8,467 nucleotides of DNA, from positions 1 to 8,467 of the forward strand of contig VMTI01000012.1 in NCBI GenBank assembly GCA_013791675.1. The letters are read 5' to 3'. This stretch comes from a bacterium. Lineage in GTDB: Bacteria; CG03. The notes beneath the pieces were generated by a model. It saw only the letters and a program-made list of their open reading frames with translations. It searched no databases and was not told where the DNA came from. Positions 7,030 through 8,467 of the stretch are shown here, one piece after another (within the stretch, counting starts at the first letter, position 1; each line of letters opens with the position of its first letter). The position numbers were made by a program, and so were the translations under genes.

Positions 7030-7084
7030 AAATTGAATGTGAAATTTGTGTTTTACGGCGGTCCAAAAAAATTCGCTAAAGGTT

Positions 7085-7315
7085 TTATACCTTACCGATA
7101 TAAGTAGTTTTGATTTTTTCTTTGTCCCGCCAAAGCGCATACTTATATTTGTTATCCCGAATTTTAAGCCGCCCCAAATGATAAGTTCCGTCTTCAGAAA
7201 CAATAATAATATTTTTTTTATTCTGATGAATGTAAATCCCTGGTTTGAGTTTACGAGGCGTGTTTATTTTCACTTATCTTTTTTCACGCCGAGCCGGCGC
7301 CTTTGGCTTTTTCAT
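7085..7315 (-). CDS. small basic protein of unknown function, N-terminal part split by an in-frame TAA
   Basis: The lower part is an intact 62-codon frame starting at GTG 7273 (KINTPRKLKPGIYIHQ...) and ending in WRDKEKIKTTYIGKV. That ending resembles the C-terminal W-R-E-G-x-K-x-x-x-Y-I-G-K pattern of small DUF6788-like proteins found in mobile regions, a weak similarity by eye. Upstream in the same frame, ATG 7315 overlaps the nucleotidyltransferase stop as ATGA and opens MKKPKAPARREKR, then TAA at 7276-7274, directly followed by the GTG. A single substitution to AAA, CAA or GAA would give one 76-aa coupled protein. So it is either nonsense-mutated, re-initiates at GTG, or really starts at GTG with a chance frame in front. 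No strong Shine-Dalgarno sequence is seen for either start. It is the last gene of the - strand cassette. Confidence 0.55.
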
Positions 7316-7779
7316 AATTCTTTGCCGTGTTTCTTTTCTTTCTTGAGTCTGGTCAAATTCTCTAAGTCCAGTATATCCTTGGGCCGGCCAGCGGCTTTTT
7401 TCATTTTGATAATATCATCCAATGAAGCAAAATATGCGGGGGTGTCGCCTACTTTGTCTAATTTTTTATTTTTCCATACTTCTTCAAAAGTTACTCCTGC
7501 CGCCGAGGGATGTATATCTACAAGCAAAGAATAATCTCTAAATAATACTTTTTTATTCATTAGCAGACTCGTGTCTTCGCCTTGGAGATCATAGCCAAAA
7601 GTTTCAAGCGCTTTATAACATCGTTTTGCATTCTCTAACGTGGGCTTAATCATAATATCGACATCCATTGTATATCTTGCATATCCATGTGCCACAAAAC
7701 TGAATGCTCCTATCAGAATATAATCTACTTTATTTTCATTAAATATGCGTAATAAAGTTTCTACTCTTTTTTTTTCCAT
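7312..7779 (-). CDS. nucleotidyltransferase-fold protein (DUF6036 / AbiEii-like), possible toxin-type enzyme
   Basis: The 155-aa product has the minimal nucleotidyltransferase signature: Gly24 in LIGAF, HGYARYT (31-37), the metal-binding pair Asp39 and Asp41 in MDVDIMI, and a third acidic residue Asp88 in LLVDIHP. The C-terminal GRPKDILDLENL (131-142) is the conserved RxKDxxDL helix of this family. Relatives transfer nucleotides to RNA or protein and often belong to toxin-antitoxin or abortive-infection pairs; the activity here is inferred from the fold. The usual GG/GS before the acidic pair is GA here. Start chosen at ATG 7779, where GGAGG (7787-7791) lies 7 nt upstream. A frame-extending ATG at 7803 would add eight residues but has no ribosome-binding site. 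Its 5' end overlaps the 71-aa gene by 41 nt, and its stop overlaps the next small frame, so the three frames look coupled. Confidence 0.85.
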   Translation of the reverse strand: MEKKRVETLLRIFNENKVDYILIGAFSFVAHGYARYTMDVDIMIKPTLENAKRCYKALETFGYDLQGEDTSLLMNKKVLFRDYSLLVDIHPSAAGVTFEEVWKNKKLDKVGDTPAYFASLDDIIKMKKAAGRPKDILDLENLTRLKKEKKHGKEL

Positions 7780-7954
7780 TTTTCTTCCTCCCTCTTTTAT
7801 CAAACAGTTCTGTCATTTCAAAAAACATATCGTATCGTTGTTGCGTAGTTAAAGAAAAAAGATATCTGACATTATATTCTAACTCTGCTTTCTGAGCCGC
7901 GGGAGTTCCTTCCTCGGCAGGATCTATAATTAACATACCTTTTAATTTCCTCAT
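7739..7954 (-). CDS. 71-aa protein of unknown function upstream of the nucleotidyltransferase
   Basis: The product is short and soluble. An acidic N-terminal part is followed by a helical block, RYLFSLTTQQRYDMFFEMTE (30-49), and a strongly basic tail (FDKRGRKKNGKKKSRNF). The block YLxSLTxxxRxxMxxEM is the kind of short helical segment I associate with small partners encoded before DUF6036-like nucleotidyltransferases, so an antitoxin or accessory role is plausible but unproven. ATG 7954 gives 71 aa. An internal ATG at 7936 has GAGGA 11 nt upstream and would give 65 aa, and may be the true start. It overlaps the nucleotidyltransferase by 41 nt in another frame; the basic tail lies in this overlap and may be shaped by it. 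A good promoter lies about 75 nt upstream. Confidence 0.6.
   Translation of the reverse strand: MRKLKGMLIIDPAEEGTPAAQKAELEYNVRYLFSLTTQQRYDMFFEMTELFDKRGRKKNGKKKSRNFITHI
7787..7791 (-). promoter_or_regulatory. ribosome-binding site of the nucleotidyltransferase, inside the upstream gene
   Basis: On the - strand GGAGG stands 7 nt before ATG 7779 within GAGGGAGGAAG. It lies in the coding region of the 71-aa gene, so ribosomes finishing that gene pass over it. This decides the 7779 start over 7803. Confidence 0.75.
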
Positions 7955-7958
7955 CGGA

Positions 7959-8006
7959 TTAGGTCACAACCTTTTTTTGTTCTGCTTTCTGTCTTTTGTC
8001 TTTCAT
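7959..8006 (-). other. possible 15-codon leader ORF in front of the 71-aa gene
   Basis: On the - strand ATG 8006 opens MKDKRQKAEQKKVVT followed by TAA 7961-7959, four nucleotides before ATG 7954. GGGA lies 9 nt upstream of its ATG. It sits inside the short transcript leader between the promoter and the first gene, so it could be a leader peptide coupled to the 71-aa gene. The composition is lysine-rich and could be fortuitous. Confidence 0.2.
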
Positions 8007-8029
8007 TTTATTAATCCCACTTCTGCTTT

Positions 8030-8058
8030 ATGATAATAATGTAATACAAAAAAGTCAA
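8030..8058 (-). promoter_or_regulatory. sigma70-type promoter of the - strand cassette
   Basis: On the - strand TTGACT (8058-8053) and TATCAT (8035-8030) are separated by 17 nt; each hexamer matches consensus at five of six positions. Transcription would start near 8023 and run through the 71-aa gene, the nucleotidyltransferase and the small basic protein. No palindromic operator is visible around it. Confidence 0.7.
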
Positions 8059-8166
8059 GATGCAAAAACTTATATAAAAAATAACATATCGCATTACCGA
8101 TGAGGAATGAATCTTTAATAATCCGAAATCGGCTGGGGCGGACAACTGATTTTGTGTACTACATAC

Positions 8167-8198
8167 TCATTGACTTTTGTTTCGACAGAGGTCAATGA
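8167..8198. repeat. 8-bp inverted repeat next to the CRISPR repeat
   Basis: TCATTGAC (8167-8174) and GTCAATGA (8191-8198) are perfect inverted arms around a 16-nt loop, ending 4 nt before the CRISPR repeat. In crRNA sense this lies just downstream of the repeat. It could be a hairpin ending the array transcript, although no T run is obvious, or a mobile-element end. The stretch 8059-8166 shows nothing I can assign. Confidence 0.45.
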
Positions 8199-8202
8199 CA
8201 AT

Positions 8203-8234
8203 GTTTCAATCCACGCCCCCGCACGGGGGGCGAC
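8203..8234 (-). CRISPR. single complete type I-C-like CRISPR repeat (32 bp)
   Basis: The + strand begins GTTTCAATCCACGCCCCCG and ends GGGGGGCGAC, so the - strand repeat begins GTCGCCCCCC and ends GTGGATTGAAAC, the hallmark of type I-C repeats processed by Cas5d. The interior CGCCCCC/GGGGGCG forms the expected stem around a short loop. Length 32 bp fits the subtype. Only one full copy is in the window: nothing similar is found one spacer away (about 65-70 bp) on either side, and no cas gene is present. It is an isolated or terminal repeat, or an assembly junction; the sense strand is taken from the conserved GATTGAAAC 3' end. Confidence 0.7.
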
Positions 8235-8467
8235 CAGTTAAGGGCGAAGGAAGCAGAGGCGGAATCGGAAAGAATGAGAGATGAGTTTGAAAACTCCAGA
8301 AACAATCCGCCGAAAGTTGACTTAAACAATGCCTCGGAAGATTTGATTGAGAAGTTGGAAGCAAAGTTTGGAAAACCTTTTGCGCAAATAAAAGCAGAAG
8401 CTGATTTACAATCATTGATTGTTGACCAGAAACTCCAACCTTTGAAAGCCGTTATTTTGTCACAGCA
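8235..8467 (+). CDS. partial open coding frame, no visible start, runs off the window; possibly phage-derived
   Basis: Codons in the frame beginning at 8235 are open to the window end with coding-like composition. The translation is a charged helical segment (AKEAEAESERMRDEF...) followed by ASEDLIEKLEAKFGKPF and LIVDQKLQPLKAVILSQ. An internal ATG at 8274 lacks a convincing Shine-Dalgarno sequence, and the charged helix pattern begins before it. The frame extends back through the CRISPR repeat to a stop at 8196-8198 without a good start, so the 5' end seems replaced by the repeat. I do not recognise the family. It may be a gene truncated by the repeat or phage sequence joined through a spacer. 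A 64-codon C-terminal-open gene starting at 8274 is the alternative. Confidence 0.4.

Noticed and set aside
6985..7203. 72-aa - strand frame
   Set aside because: It runs through the truncated CRISPR repeat and overlaps the better-supported small basic protein in another frame; no ribosome-binding site.
7046..7534. 162-aa + strand frame
   Set aside because: Phenylalanine/serine-rich shadow opposite the nucleotidyltransferase and the small basic protein; no promoter or ribosome-binding site.
8100..8198. 32-codon + strand frame starting ATG 8100
   Set aside because: No ribosome-binding site, no recognisable motif, and its end coincides with the inverted repeat; most likely chance.
8206..8415. 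69-aa - strand frame at the right end
   Set aside because: It reads through the CRISPR repeat and is the shadow of the more coding-like + strand frame.

Overview
The window reads as a chromosomal segment of an uncultured Gram-negative-type bacterium of moderate GC, with lysine-rich, A-tract-rich coding sequence. It holds a conserved housekeeping block followed by an accessory segment. I cannot name the phylum from sequence alone. The tRNA-Leu/tig/clpP/lon order and the class V aminotransferase fit several deep-branching lineages (Elusimicrobiota, Omnitrophota and Deltaproteobacteria-like genomes), but that is only a guess.

Region 1 (1-4540, + strand) is protein quality control. A class II tRNA-Leu(UAG) precedes trigger factor (tig), whose stop overlaps the ATG of clpP by four bases. 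lon follows clpP after 12 nt. The three genes look like one translationally coupled operon: nascent-chain chaperone, Clp peptidase subunit and AAA+ Lon protease. clpX, which often lies between clpP and lon, is absent. tig is broken by a +1 frameshift at a run of nine A (1065-1073), which is a sequencing error, a real mutation, or a site rescued by slippage.

Region 2 (4541-5767) starts with a 96-nt intergenic holding two 16-bp tandem repeats and a G11-C-G5 tract. It leads to a complete class V PLP aminotransferase of the alanine-glyoxylate/serine-pyruvate type.

Region 3 (5768-6995) is a Fic-family AMP-transferase with an N-terminal inhibitory motif and a C-terminal winged-helix-like domain. 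It has its own near-consensus extended -10 promoter. A 27-bp perfect palindrome overlaps the -10 and the likely transcription start, and a third half-site lies in the spacer, which strongly suggests autorepression.

Region 4 (6996-8467) is accessory. On the - strand, behind a good sigma70-type promoter, lie a 71-aa unknown protein, a DUF6036/AbiEii-like nucleotidyltransferase and a small basic protein whose N-terminal part is split by an in-frame stop. This cassette is bracketed by a truncated (7011-7029) and a complete (8203-8234) copy of a type I-C-like CRISPR repeat in the same orientation. No second repeat occurs at spacer distance from either copy and no cas gene is present. The sequence to the right of the full repeat is an open coding frame with no visible start, possibly a phage gene joined through a spacer during assembly. 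Region 4 therefore looks like a defence or toxin-antitoxin patch at a decayed or mis-assembled CRISPR locus.
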